Shown: piece after piece, positions 26,273-35,225 of the stretch
How the letters are laid out: every line of letters begins with the position of its first letter
Numbering within the stretch: the stretch's first letter is position 1
Notes under the pieces: generated by a model
What the model saw: only the letters and a program-made list of their open reading frames with translations
Told to the model about the DNA's origin: nothing
Database searches by the model: none
Position numbers and translations under genes: made by a program
NCBI RefSeq assembly: GCF_000975035.1
Contig: NZ_BBRA01000001.1
Location: forward strand, 620,001-684,000
Reading direction: 5' to 3'
Length of the DNA: 64,000 nucleotides
Origin: Demequina flava
GTDB taxonomy: Bacteria > Actinomycetota > Actinomycetes > Actinomycetales > Demequinaceae

Positions 26273-28195
26273 TTAGTAGTTCGCCTTGATCGACCAGATC
26301 CACGGCGACTTGCCGCCCACGAGCTTGGAGCGGATTGAGTCGGGACCGCTGATGCTCGATGTCTTGCCGGTCGACGAGGTGGCAGTGATCTTCTCGGCAG
26401 CCGCGTCTGAGCCGCCCGACGTGCGCGAGGTCACCTTGATCGACACCACGTCACTTAAGCCGAAGATCGACTTCGCGCGCGACTGCGACAGTGAGTAGGT
26501 CCAGGCACGATTGACGTTGTCCTCACCGAGCGACCACTTGTCGTCGACAGACTTCAGGTAGCCGGGCTGCGAGACCCAAATATCGTCCGAGCGCTCGGTT
26601 TGTCCGCCTGAGGACGAGAAGTAGTAGGTCGTGGCGATCTTGCCGCCGTAGGTCACGACCTCGCCGTTGGCACCGCCCGAACTGTTCGTCGCGTCCACGG
26701 CCGCGACCCAGCGCTTGCCGTAATACGCATCCGTGCCCTCATTCTCTTTGTTCCAACCCGTGAAGTTCTGCGAGCGGGTGTCGTCGTAGAGGTGGCAGTT
26801 GCATCCACGGCTAATGCCGCTGTCAACGGCGCGCATCGCATATCCGCGCGCGGTGATGGCCTGGGCTTGGAGCGCCTCCCCGTGCCAGGACGAGGGCATC
26901 TCGGCGATTCCGTACAGGTACTCGGTGTTGAGCTTGAGTTCGTTGGCAATGATCAGCCGGCCCTCAGGTGCCGAAATCAACAGCTTGCCGTGACGGTACT
27001 TACCGTGCGTCGCGCGAATCTCAGAGGCGCCGTTGCCTTTGTAAATGTCGACGTAGACGTCTTCGTTCGAGCCCGACTGATAGTAGGAGGTCGCCTCCCA
27101 CTGGAGCGAGATGTCCTTTGTCGCGGTGGCCTTCTCGCCGTCGTCCCGCTCGACCGTCACTGAGTTTCCGGAACGAGTGATGTGCAACTTCTCGTTATTC
27201 TTCCCAGTCCATTTTTCAGTGAGTCCGGAGTCGCTGTAGAAGCGCATTACCCACTGGCCGTCATCGGTGCTGTCTGGCCCGAGCGAACGGACGACGACGG
27301 TCGCGGAGGACCACCAGTCGTCGTAGGACCCAAAAACCTCGACCCGGATGTCCTCGTCGGCGTTGACCGTCGTCACATCGGTGCCGGAGTAGTAGTGCTC
27401 GAGGATCTGGGTCTCGTTAGAGCCGTCTTCCGCCATGCCCAACGCGCCATATTGCGACATGCCCACACCGTGGCCCCAGCCAGCTCCCGACACCGTGAAT
27501 GACGACGGGATTGTGGGGGCGGGTGTCGTGGTGCCACCACCGCTCGACCCTCCGCTCGACTGCTTCGCGAGCCGGTAAAGGAACGCCGCCATCGCCTCGC
27601 GCGTGACATCACCCTTGGGCTGATACGTGCCGTCGGAGTACCCGGTCGTGATGCCGCTGGACCGCAGCCATGTGATTTCTTTGTAGAACTGCGCGCTCGT
27701 CGACACGTCTTTGAAGGGCGAGCGGCTTGGGGCCGAGTAGGAGGGCCGGTCTTCGTAGCGGTAGATAAACGCGGCCATCGCCTCACGCGAAATGTCGTCC
27801 TTGGGACGGAACGTGCCGTCGGAGTATCCGGTCGTGATGCCTGCCTTCGACAGCCACACGATCTCCTTGTAGAACTGATCCTTCGTCGACACATCCTTGA
27901 ACGGCGACCGCGAGGGCAAGGTCACCGAGGGACGCCCCGCCATGCGGTACAGGAAAGCTGCCATCGCTTCGCGGGAGATGGATTCCTTGGGACGGAAGGT
28001 GCCGTCCAAGTACCCCGTCGTGATCCCCGAGGCTGCAAGCCACGAGATGTGAGTCGAGAACTGATTCGACGACGGCACGTCCGAGAACCGCGATGCAGAC
28101 TGCGCCTGCGGTGCTGCCATCAAGGGGATCAAGAGCGCGGCGACGAGGGCGACGATCAGCGCTCGCCAAGGTGTGCGGCGGGTGGATTCAAGCAT
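26273..28195 (-). CDS. Secreted SLH-domain SpoIID/LytB protein
   Basis: A 640-residue exported protein. It has a signal peptide (1-34), three SLH domains (about 35-92, 97-153 and 157-213, each with GITTGY and a DGTF/YRPK-type loop), a Gly/Ser/Thr linker (about 215-235) and a SpoIID/LytB domain (about 238-640) with GWGHGVGMSQYGA and EALQAQAITARGYA. SpoIID-type domains cut or help cut peptidoglycan glycan strands; SLH domains bind pyruvylated wall polysaccharide. It diverges from a second SLH protein, so both probably share regulation and a wall ligand. Confidence 0.9.
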   Translation of the reverse strand: MLESTRRTPWRALIVALVAALLIPLMAAPQAQSASRFSDVPSSNQFSTHISWLAASGITTGYLDGTFRPKESISREAMAAFLYRMAGRPSVTLPSRSPFKDVSTKDQFYKEIVWLSKAGITTGYSDGTFRPKDDISREAMAAFIYRYEDRPSYSAPSRSPFKDVSTSAQFYKEITWLRSSGITTGYSDGTYQPKGDVTREAMAAFLYRLAKQSSGGSSGGGTTTPAPTIPSSFTVSGAGWGHGVGMSQYGALGMAEDGSNETQILEHYYSGTDVTTVNADEDIRVEVFGSYDDWWSSATVVVRSLGPDSTDDGQWVMRFYSDSGLTEKWTGKNNEKLHITRSGNSVTVERDDGEKATATKDISLQWEATSYYQSGSNEDVYVDIYKGNGASEIRATHGKYRHGKLLISAPEGRLIIANELKLNTEYLYGIAEMPSSWHGEALQAQAITARGYAMRAVDSGISRGCNCHLYDDTRSQNFTGWNKENEGTDAYYGKRWVAAVDATNSSGGANGEVVTYGGKIATTYYFSSSGGQTERSDDIWVSQPGYLKSVDDKWSLGEDNVNRAWTYSLSQSRAKSIFGLSDVVSIKVTSRTSGGSDAAAEKITATSSTGKTSSISGPDSIRSKLVGGKSPWIWSIKANY

Positions 28196-28235
28196 GTGTC
28201 ACTACCTTCATGTCGGGCGTAGGGGGCAGCCCAAT

Positions 28236-28268
28236 TGTGAACAGTGTGACAGATGTGACAAGGATGTC
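28236..28268. promoter_or_regulatory. Direct TGTGA repeats between divergent SLH genes
   Basis: TGTGA occurs at 28236, 28245 and 28254, a strict 9-bp period, followed by the related TGTCA at 28264. The array lies about 40 bases before the SpoIID start and about 140 before the CAP gene. The pattern suggests cooperative binding of a response regulator; which one is not known. Confidence 0.45.
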
Positions 28269-28406
28269 AACAAGTCGCGTTCTGTGGACAGCGCGGGTTC
28301 CGCTTGGCGGGCCGCACGGAGTGGACTTCCTCACATTCCCCTGTTGCTGGTGCTTAATAGGCCCGATACTCGGGTCACATTGTCCGGTTTGTACCTAGGG
28401 GTTTCC

Positions 28407-29426
28407 ATGCGCGCGCTTGTCGCTTCAGCACTGACCGCACTCATGCTGGCCGTCGGCCTTGCGGCTCCCGCATCCGCATCATCAGCAAGCGAATCCGACC
28501 ACTTGATCCGCGAAACTAACGCGTACCGCAGTTCACACGGCGAAACGCAGCTGGCCACCTACTCCGCCATGGATTGGGTTCCACAGAAGTGGAGCGAGTG
28601 GATGCTGGACAACTACATGAAGCACAATCCCTCGTACGCCAAGCAACTCCCCCAGTCCGGCCTGCGGGCCATGGCGGAGAACGTCGCGTACTCGTGCGGA
28701 CGCGGAGGCGAACGGGCAAACGCGGATGCGGTCTTCAACGCCTGGAAGAACTCGTCAGGCCACCGCAAGAACATACTTTCCTCGACCTACACCCACATCG
28801 CGGTGGGCACTGCGTACGACTCCAAGCGCGACTGCCTCTACGCAACGCAGAACTTTGCGAAGTACACGAAGGGGTCAGCGCCGAGTCTCAACACCGGCAC
28901 CCCGTTCGTCGACGTGCACGAGGACGACCAGTTCGCGGACCAAATCATGTGGCTAGCAGACAGCGGGGTGACGACTGGATACTCGGATGGCACGTTCCGC
29001 CCCAAGGACTCCGTGTCGCGCGAGGCGTTCGCAGCGTTCATGTATCGCATGGCAGGAAGCCCTCGAGTGAGCGTGCCCTCGCGGTCCCCGTTCAAGGACG
29101 TCTCCACGAACGCTCAGTTCTACAAAGAGATTGTGTGGCTCGCGAACGAGGGCATTTCCACCGGGTGGGCCGACGGAACGTTCCGTCCCAAGGACAACAT
29201 CTCCCGCGAAGCTATCGCAGCATTCCTCTACCGCTACGAGGGCTCACCTCGATACAACGCGCCCAGCCGCTCCCCGTTTAAGGACATCAGCACCCGCGCG
29301 CAGTTCTATGACGAGGTGACGTGGCTGCGTTCGACGGGCATTACGACCGGATACGCGGACGGCACGTTCCGCCCCCGCGACAGCGTCACGCGCGAGGCAA
29401 CCGCTGCATTCTTCTCGCGGATGTAG
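28407..29426 (+). CDS. Secreted CAP (SCP-like) domain protein with three SLH domains
   Basis: A 339-residue exported protein. It has a signal peptide (1-25, ending ASA), a CAP domain (about 30-155, with HLIRETNAYRSSHGE, MAENVAYSCG and SGHRKNILSSTYTHIAVGTA) and three SLH domains (about 168-339). Bacterial CAP proteins have varied or unknown roles in the envelope. AGGGG lies five bases before the ATG at 28407. The domain order is the reverse of its divergent neighbour, which carries SLH at the N-terminus. It is probably anchored to the wall polymer. Confidence 0.88.
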   Translation: MRALVASALTALMLAVGLAAPASASSASESDHLIRETNAYRSSHGETQLATYSAMDWVPQKWSEWMLDNYMKHNPSYAKQLPQSGLRAMAENVAYSCGRGGERANADAVFNAWKNSSGHRKNILSSTYTHIAVGTAYDSKRDCLYATQNFAKYTKGSAPSLNTGTPFVDVHEDDQFADQIMWLADSGVTTGYSDGTFRPKDSVSREAFAAFMYRMAGSPRVSVPSRSPFKDVSTNAQFYKEIVWLANEGISTGWADGTFRPKDNISREAIAAFLYRYEGSPRYNAPSRSPFKDISTRAQFYDEVTWLRSTGITTGYADGTFRPRDSVTREATAAFFSRM

Positions 29427-29428
29427 GG

Positions 29429-30316
29429 CTAGAGAACGAGCAAGCGCCCGTTCTTGGCGATGAATCCCACGCTCTTCCAGCCCATCTTGGGTTGGTCGTG
29501 CGGGCATTCCCGCCAGCCGGCCCACCAGCCACCGAACCACGGCTTGAGGGTCGCGGGCTGCTTCACGGATCGCGCCACCTGGATGAGCGCCCAGTTCGTC
29601 GCGTAAATCGCAGACAGTGGCGCTGGGAGGTTACGGCGCGCTACCCACACGCGATTGCGTGCGGACAGGTGGAAGTACTGCGCGTGGCGTGTGGGCTTCT
29701 TGATCGGGTGGTACACACGCAGATCGGGATCGTAGATGACCTTCTTGCGCTGTTCCCAAACTCGCCAGGCGAGTTCGATGCCCTCGTGGGCATAGAAGAA
29801 GTCGCCAGGCCAGCGGCCTGCAGCCTCCACCACATCGCGGCGAACGGCCACTGCGCCCTCCCACAGGGAGAACGCCGCGAACGGCTTCTCGACCTCGGAA
29901 CGCCCCAGACGTGGAACCCAGCGGCTCGGCGCGCCCTTGCCCTTGGGGTCAAAGACCCGCCCCTGGAGTGCACCCAGGTCGGGGTCGTCGTCGAAGCGGT
30001 CGCGCACTTCAACCAGAAAGTCGTCGTCAACAACCTCGGCGTCATCGTCGAGGAAGAAGATCAACTCGCCCTGGACATGTCCGATGCCCGCGTTGCGTCC
30101 CGCTGGAATGCCAACATTCTCGGGAAGCGCCAGCGTGCGGACGCCTTCGGGGAGCTTCTCGTACGTAGCCGGGTCCCACCCATTGCCAACCAGCAGAATG
30201 TCGGTCGTCACGTCGCGCTGCTTCATGACGGACTTGATCGCCATGCGCAGGCGCTTCTTCCGCTTCCCCATAGTGAGGATGACGACGCCAAAGTCCGGCG
30301 CTTCTGAGGTGGGCAT
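29429..30316 (-). CDS. Family 2 glycosyltransferase
   Basis: A 295-residue cytoplasmic GT-A enzyme. It opens with DFGVVILTMGKRKKRL, has the nucleotide-binding block ENVGIPAGRNAGI and the DxD-type metal site in FFLDDDAEVVDDDF, then a second acidic block FFYAHEGIELAWR. It resembles rhamnosyl/galactofuranosyl-type transferases of actinobacterial cell-wall synthesis. It converges with the CAP-SLH gene, stops two bases apart. The acceptor is unknown. Confidence 0.85.
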   Translation of the reverse strand: MPTSEAPDFGVVILTMGKRKKRLRMAIKSVMKQRDVTTDILLVGNGWDPATYEKLPEGVRTLALPENVGIPAGRNAGIGHVQGELIFFLDDDAEVVDDDFLVEVRDRFDDDPDLGALQGRVFDPKGKGAPSRWVPRLGRSEVEKPFAAFSLWEGAVAVRRDVVEAAGRWPGDFFYAHEGIELAWRVWEQRKKVIYDPDLRVYHPIKKPTRHAQYFHLSARNRVWVARRNLPAPLSAIYATNWALIQVARSVKQPATLKPWFGGWWAGWRECPHDQPKMGWKSVGFIAKNGRLLVL

Positions 30317-30365
30317 CCGTCAAGTTTACCGGCGCGTCACCCAAGTCCCGGGACGCGCCGCTCGC

Positions 30366-31241
30366 TCAGGCCAGGCCGAGCAAAGCCCGAGGCGTCGTCG
30401 ACGCCGCCGCAACCGCCTCGGTTTCGGGAACCCCTGCTTCAACACAGACTTGGACGGCCCGCGTCATGGTGAGCGTCGATCCCGCAATGGTGTCCGTTCC
30501 CTTGAGAACTGCCTTGCGATCCTTGACGGTCACCTCGAAGGCACCCAGCATGTATTCGCCGTCCGGCGCTGCAGCCGCACCCATAGCGTCGGTGACGAGC
30601 ACGACGCGTCCTGGCGCTGCACGGAAGACCGCAGCAATGAGCGCAGGGTCCACGTGGATCCCGTCTGCAATCAATTCGATGAAGACGCGCTCGTCGTCGA
30701 GAGCAGCACCGACCGGTCCCATCTCACGTCCCATAATGCCTCTCATGGCGTTGAAGCCGTGAGTGATAAGGGTGGCGCCAGCGTCAAAAGCCTCACGCGA
30801 TAGCGCCGCGGTAGCCTCGGTGTGACCCACGGCAACGATGACTCCGTCATCCGTGAAACGCTTGATCGCGTCGAGCGCTCCTTCGCGGGCGGGGTCCATT
30901 GTGATCTGTTTGATCGCGCCGTCGGCGACTTCGAGAAGTTCGTCGACAACATCCTTGCTGGGGTCGATGAGGTTCGTAGGCTCGTGGGCTCCCTTGCGTT
31001 CGAGCGCCAGGAAAGGGCCCTCGAGATGTAGACCCAAAATCGATGAGTCCTGCGCCATCGCCTCGCGTACCACCTCAATGGCACGAACAGTCTGCGGGAT
31101 GGTCAGCGACACCAAGGAGGCGACCATCGCGGTCGTTCCCGTATCTCGGTGAGCTTGGGCCGCAGCGAGAGTGTCCTCGACGGTGCCACCAAAATTGAAA
31201 CCGCCACCGCCGTGACAGTGAAGGTCCGTGAGCTGTGCCAT
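30366..31241 (-). CDS. nagA: N-acetylglucosamine-6-phosphate deacetylase, short form
   Basis: A 291-residue amidohydrolase that would remove acetate from GlcNAc-6-phosphate. Core catalytic regions are present: LTDLHCHGG, HLEGPF, VGHTEAT, THGFNAMRG, ADGIHVDP and the catalytic Asp in LVTDAMG. It starts directly at the first metal-binding strand, so the roughly 50-60 residue N-terminal beta-sandwich strand set of normal (about 380-residue) NagA is missing and the C-terminus is also short. AAGGAGG before the ATG shows the start is genuine. It is the last gene of the nag operon. Confidence 0.85.
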   Translation of the reverse strand: MAQLTDLHCHGGGGFNFGGTVEDTLAAAQAHRDTGTTAMVASLVSLTIPQTVRAIEVVREAMAQDSSILGLHLEGPFLALERKGAHEPTNLIDPSKDVVDELLEVADGAIKQITMDPAREGALDAIKRFTDDGVIVAVGHTEATAALSREAFDAGATLITHGFNAMRGIMGREMGPVGAALDDERVFIELIADGIHVDPALIAAVFRAAPGRVVLVTDAMGAAAAPDGEYMLGAFEVTVKDRKAVLKGTDTIAGSTLTMTRAVQVCVEAGVPETEAVAAASTTPRALLGLA

Positions 31242-31263
31242 GAGCGCCTCCTTGTGGAGAGTT

Positions 31264-32046
31264 TTAGATTCCTTGCCAGTCAGGCTTGTTCCGCTGAGCG
31301 TGGCGATAGTAGTCCGCGAACTTCAATTTGGAGGCAGCCGCCTCGTCAATCACCACGGTGGCGTGCGCATGCAACTGGATCGCGGATCCCGGCATTGACG
31401 CGGAAACGGCGCCTTCAACGGCACCCGCGACAGCATCGGCCTTCCCCTCGCCAAAGGCGAGCATGACCAAGTGACCGGCGCGCAGGATGGTGCCCAGTCC
31501 CTGCGTGACACAGTGCATCGGGACGTCATCGATCGAGTCAAAGAAGCGCGCGTTGTCCTCACGGGTCTGCTCCGTGAGCGTCTTCACGCGGGTGAGCGAC
31601 CCAAAGCTCGAGCCGGGCTCGTTGAACGCCAGGTGGCCGTCGGTGCCAATGCCGAGGAGCTGCAGGTCGACGCCGCCGTGAGCCCGGAGCGCCTCTTCAT
31701 AGCGCTCGCCCGCCGTCTGCACGCCGTCGGCTGAGCCATCGGGCACGTTGACACGAGCCACGTCGAGACCCAAAGGCTCCGTGACTTCGCGATCCACGAC
31801 AGCGCGGTAGCTCTCGGGGTGCCCGGCGGGAAGTCCCACGTACTCGTCGAGCGCGAAGCAGGTGATGCCGCTGAAGTCGACCCCGGCCTCAGCCTGGGCA
31901 GCGAGTCCGCGGTACACGGGCAGCGGCGTCGAGCCGGTGGCCACACCGAGCGTGAAGGCCGGATTCGCCTTCACCTTCGCAGCGATGTGCTCGGCGACGA
32001 GTGCGCCCGCTTCTTCTTTGTTCTTGACGATCAGTACTTCAGCCAT
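31264..32046 (-). CDS. nagB: Glucosamine-6-phosphate deaminase
   Basis: A 260-residue enzyme converting glucosamine-6-phosphate to fructose-6-phosphate and ammonia. Signatures are TLGVATGSTPLPVYRGL, CFALDEYVGLPAGHPESYR with the catalytic Asp, and LGIGTDGHLAFNEPG. It overlaps the preceding ROK kinase gene by eight bases and is followed by nagA after 22 bases, forming the end of an amino-sugar pathway. Confidence 0.95.
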   Translation of the reverse strand: MAEVLIVKNKEEAGALVAEHIAAKVKANPAFTLGVATGSTPLPVYRGLAAQAEAGVDFSGITCFALDEYVGLPAGHPESYRAVVDREVTEPLGLDVARVNVPDGSADGVQTAGERYEEALRAHGGVDLQLLGIGTDGHLAFNEPGSSFGSLTRVKTLTEQTREDNARFFDSIDDVPMHCVTQGLGTILRAGHLVMLAFGEGKADAVAGAVEGAVSASMPGSAIQLHAHATVVIDEAAASKLKFADYYRHAQRNKPDWQGI

Positions 32047-32944
32047 GGTTCACTCCCAACATTGCCGCCCCGATGGCGGCCACGGGCTTGTAGCCCTCAA
32101 GCATTCGGGTTCGCTTGGCAAGCGCCAACGAACTGAGGAAGGACGAGGAGCGCGCCCACTCGTCCAAAACGTGAGTGGTGCCGTCCATCAAGGAGTCACC
32201 GAGTCCGGTCAGACCGCCCCCGATGATCACCTCTTCGACGTCGTAGGCGAGCACCAGCACGCGGATCGCGGATGCCACGCCCACGTACAAGCGGTCACGA
32301 ATCGCGACAGCGTCGGGGTCGGCCTTGGCGGCTAGCGCCATGATCTCCCGTGCGTCCGCACCGGGTTTGCCCCATTGGCGCACGATGCCGGAACCTGACG
32401 CATACGTCTCGAGGCCGCCCGCGACACCCTCGGCATCCACGGGACCGGTCGGGTCGATGCTGACGTAGCCGATCTCGCCGGCAGCACCATGGACGCCGCG
32501 CCAAAGTTGGCCGTCAAGGATGATCCCGGCAGCCAGTCCGGTTCCGAGGTTCAGGTACGCCACTGAGTGCGACTGCGGAGCCACAAGCTTCCACGCGCCG
32601 ATGGCAGCGGCGGAGACGTCGTTCTCGACGAGCACTTCGCGACCCCAGTGGGAACCCAGGGCCGATGCTAGGTCCAGTTCCTCGAGATCGAGGTTCTGGG
32701 CGTAGCGCACCACGCCGTTGGTGACAGTTCCCGGGATGCCGATACCGACGCTCGCGGCATCGGTGACATTGATCCCGACCTCGCTCGTGAGTGTCGCAAC
32801 GGCCTCGGTCGTGGCGCTGAGAACCCCATCGGGCCCTTTGCGCACCGGAACCCGGTGGCGGCCGAGTACCTCGGCGTTGTCGTCCACGACGACAGCGTCG
32901 ATCTTTGTGCCGCCGATGTCGACGCCAATACGCACGCCACTCAT
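32039..32944 (-). CDS. ROK family sugar kinase (probable N-acetylglucosamine kinase)
   Basis: A 301-residue ROK kinase with the phosphate loop VDIGGTKIDAVVVDD, the sugar-binding ENDVSAAAIGAW and the catalytic region AAGEIGYVSIDP. The zinc site CxCGxxGC that normally follows is replaced by a cysteine-free stretch (TGPVDAEGVAGGLE). Position between the NagZ-type glycosidase and nagB implies it phosphorylates GlcNAc freed inside the cell. It overlaps the GH3 gene by four bases. Confidence 0.85.
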   Translation of the reverse strand: MSGVRIGVDIGGTKIDAVVVDDNAEVLGRHRVPVRKGPDGVLSATTEAVATLTSEVGINVTDAASVGIGIPGTVTNGVVRYAQNLDLEELDLASALGSHWGREVLVENDVSAAAIGAWKLVAPQSHSVAYLNLGTGLAAGIILDGQLWRGVHGAAGEIGYVSIDPTGPVDAEGVAGGLETYASGSGIVRQWGKPGADAREIMALAAKADPDAVAIRDRLYVGVASAIRVLVLAYDVEEVIIGGGLTGLGDSLMDGTTHVLDEWARSSSFLSSLALAKRTRMLEGYKPVAAIGAAMLGVNHG

Positions 32945-34380
32945 GCGAGCACCTCCTTCAAAGCTTCTCCCACCAAGCGCGAGGCGCCGAAGGTGGCAAT
33001 GTCTGCGTAATTGTCAGTCAGGTCGGGCCATCCCATATCGACGGCGACCGCACCGTGTGTGCGCAACTCATCGATCGCGTCCCGGGCCCAGGCATGCCGG
33101 TGGTTGTCCTTACCGACCACCACAACCACGGCATCGGCCGCTGGCGTGAAATCTGTCAGCGGCTCGTCCGGGGTGACCACGGCATCGGCCCTCACGCCGG
33201 AGGCGAAAGGCCCCCAGGGGCTCTCCCCCACCGCCATGTTGTGGGCGGGCTCAAGCTTGACCCACTGGATCCGCTGGACGCCCGAACGACCGGCCAGGAC
33301 CGTGCTCGCGTGGTCGTTGATCGCGAAGGCATCGCGGACGCGTGCGGCGTCGACGCCCGGCACGACGGCGTGGCGGTAGGCCTCTGGGACTGGGGTGGTC
33401 TCGGCGCGGTGCGAGAATTCCGCGACCATCGTGCCGATGCGAGTGGAAGCCTCGCGTAGCCGGGCCTCGGTGAGGTCGCCGGTCGCGATCGCAGCCTCTA
33501 TCGCCTCGACGATTTCATCGATTTCGTCATCAGTGTTGCCGTAGCCGACACACAGGAGGTCCACACCTGCGGCGAGCGCCTTCACGGACGCGCCGGTGGT
33601 TCCGCCGTACGCCTGAGCTCCAGCCATGTTGAGCGCGTCGGACACCACAACGCCTTCAAAGCCGAGTTCTTCGCGCAGCAAACCCGTGAGGATTGGCGCG
33701 GAGAACGTTCCGGCGTTATCAGGGTCCAGTGCAGGAACAACGATGTGAGCGCTCATGATCGACGCGACACCCGCATCGATCGACGCGATGAACGGCGGGA
33801 GCTCGCGCTCCCGGAGAACATCGGCCGATGCTGTGACACGCGGGAGGTCGTGGTGAGAGTCGAGCGAGGTGTCGCCGTGGCCAGGGAAATGCTTGGCGGT
33901 CGCGGCGACGCCGGTGCTTTGCACCCCATCGGTCCACGCGGCAGCATGGCGGCCGACGAGGTCTGGGGTGTCGCCAAAAGCGCGAACCCCGATGACCGGA
34001 TTGTGGGCGTTTGAATTGACGTCCGCTTCCGGTGCCAGGGTGAGATTGACGCCGGCTTCGCGCAGCTCCCACCCCACTTGAGCTCCCACCGCCCGGGTGG
34101 CGCCCAGGTCGTCGAGACGACCCAGAACCGCGCACCCGGGGTAGGGAGAACCTTCACGCTGGTACAGCCGGGAGACGTCGCCGCCTTCTTCATCGATCGC
34201 GACGACGGCCCGCGGGTTCGCGGCGTAGATGCGATCGGTGAGGGCGCGGAGCTGCTCAGGAGAGGAGACGTTGGTGCCAAAAAGGCATACGCCCCCCATC
34301 CCCTGGCGCAGTCGACGTTCCACCCACTCCGGCAACTCGGTGCCGAGGAACCCCGGCATGAGCACCGAGAGGGGATTCAT
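32941..34380 (-). CDS. nagZ: GH3 beta-N-acetylglucosaminidase (NagZ type)
   Basis: A 479-residue cytoplasmic glycosidase. It has the NagZ signature KHFPGHGDTSLDSHHDLP with the Asp174-His176 acid/base dyad, and the nucleophile Asp248 in VVSDALNMAG. It would release GlcNAc from imported chitobiose or muropeptides. A C-terminal extension (about 340-479) beyond the barrel is also present. The ATG at 34380 overlaps the permease stop (ATGA); the longer frame to 34491 lies inside that gene. No signal peptide. Confidence 0.9.
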   Translation of the reverse strand: MNPLSVLMPGFLGTELPEWVERRLRQGMGGVCLFGTNVSSPEQLRALTDRIYAANPRAVVAIDEEGGDVSRLYQREGSPYPGCAVLGRLDDLGATRAVGAQVGWELREAGVNLTLAPEADVNSNAHNPVIGVRAFGDTPDLVGRHAAAWTDGVQSTGVAATAKHFPGHGDTSLDSHHDLPRVTASADVLRERELPPFIASIDAGVASIMSAHIVVPALDPDNAGTFSAPILTGLLREELGFEGVVVSDALNMAGAQAYGGTTGASVKALAAGVDLLCVGYGNTDDEIDEIVEAIEAAIATGDLTEARLREASTRIGTMVAEFSHRAETTPVPEAYRHAVVPGVDAARVRDAFAINDHASTVLAGRSGVQRIQWVKLEPAHNMAVGESPWGPFASGVRADAVVTPDEPLTDFTPAADAVVVVVGKDNHRHAWARDAIDELRTHGAVAVDMGWPDLTDNYADIATFGASRLVGEALKEVLA

Positions 34381-35225
34381 CCCTTGACCGCCCCTCCGAC
34401 CATTCCTTGGGTCATGCGACCCTGAACGATGAGGAAGAAGATCATGACAGGGATGGCCACGAGAACCGAGCCGGCCATGACCTGGCCCCACGGCACGGGA
34501 CCGCTCAACGAGGGCTCAGAGAAGCCAGCGAGCCACAGAGGCAACGTTTCCTTCGCGTCCTGTGTGAGGAGAACTGACGCAAGTGCGTACTCGTTCCAGA
34601 CCTGGATCAGCGCAAACACTGACGAGGCAACGAGGCCGGGTGCCAGCAGCGGGAACGTCACTCGCATGAACGCACCCAAGCGCGTGCACCCATCCACCAT
34701 CGCTGCTTCCTCGAGGTCTGCGGGGATACCCGCGACGAACCCACGAAGCATCCAGGCGGTGAACGGAATGACCGTCGCGATGTAGATGATTGATACGCCG
34801 AGGACCGAGTTCAAGAGGTCCATGCCCGCGATCATCTTGTACTGCGCGATGAACATTGCCTCAGCAGGAAGCATCTGGACAAGAATGATGGCAATCACAA
34901 AGGACTTGCGGCCGCGGAACTTGAAGCGAGAGATCGCCAGCGAGGCGAGGAACGCGAACACGACGCAGACCACGATCGACAGCACGGTGACCTGAATCGA
35001 CATCCAGAATGCGTTTCCGAATCCGGTCTGTGGGTCAAGAACTGCCGTGTAGTTGTTAAGAGAGCCACCGGGGAACGGCAGCCACTTGGGAGTCAAGGAG
35101 TTGATGTCCGTGGCGCTCTGGAAGGACGAATTGAACATCCAGTAGACGGGGAAGACCCACAGCGCGGCGACCAGGATCGCGAAGATGCTGAGAACCCCGA
35201 ACCGAGGCTTAGCGTTGACGTTCAT
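34377..35225 (-). CDS. Sugar ABC transporter permease (MalG type) of the nag operon
   Basis: A 282-residue membrane protein with about six helices and the EAA loop LEEAAMVDGCTRLGAFM. It overlaps its partner permease by one base and the GH3 gene by four bases. With the lipoprotein and the MalF-type permease it would import GlcNAc oligosaccharides, like the NgcEFG or DasABC systems of other Actinobacteria (inference). The ATPase is not encoded here. Confidence 0.9.
   Translation of the reverse strand: MNVNAKPRFGVLSIFAILVAALWVFPVYWMFNSSFQSATDINSLTPKWLPFPGGSLNNYTAVLDPQTGFGNAFWMSIQVTVLSIVVCVVFAFLASLAISRFKFRGRKSFVIAIILVQMLPAEAMFIAQYKMIAGMDLLNSVLGVSIIYIATVIPFTAWMLRGFVAGIPADLEEAAMVDGCTRLGAFMRVTFPLLAPGLVASSVFALIQVWNEYALASVLLTQDAKETLPLWLAGFSEPSLSGPVPWGQVMAGSVLVAIPVMIFFLIVQGRMTQGMVGGAVKG

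Noticed and set aside
26273-29426. Repeated SLH-coding DNA considered as a nucleotide repeat or recombination element
   Set aside because: The repetition reflects protein-domain duplication (three SLH domains per protein), with divergent nucleotide sequence between copies.
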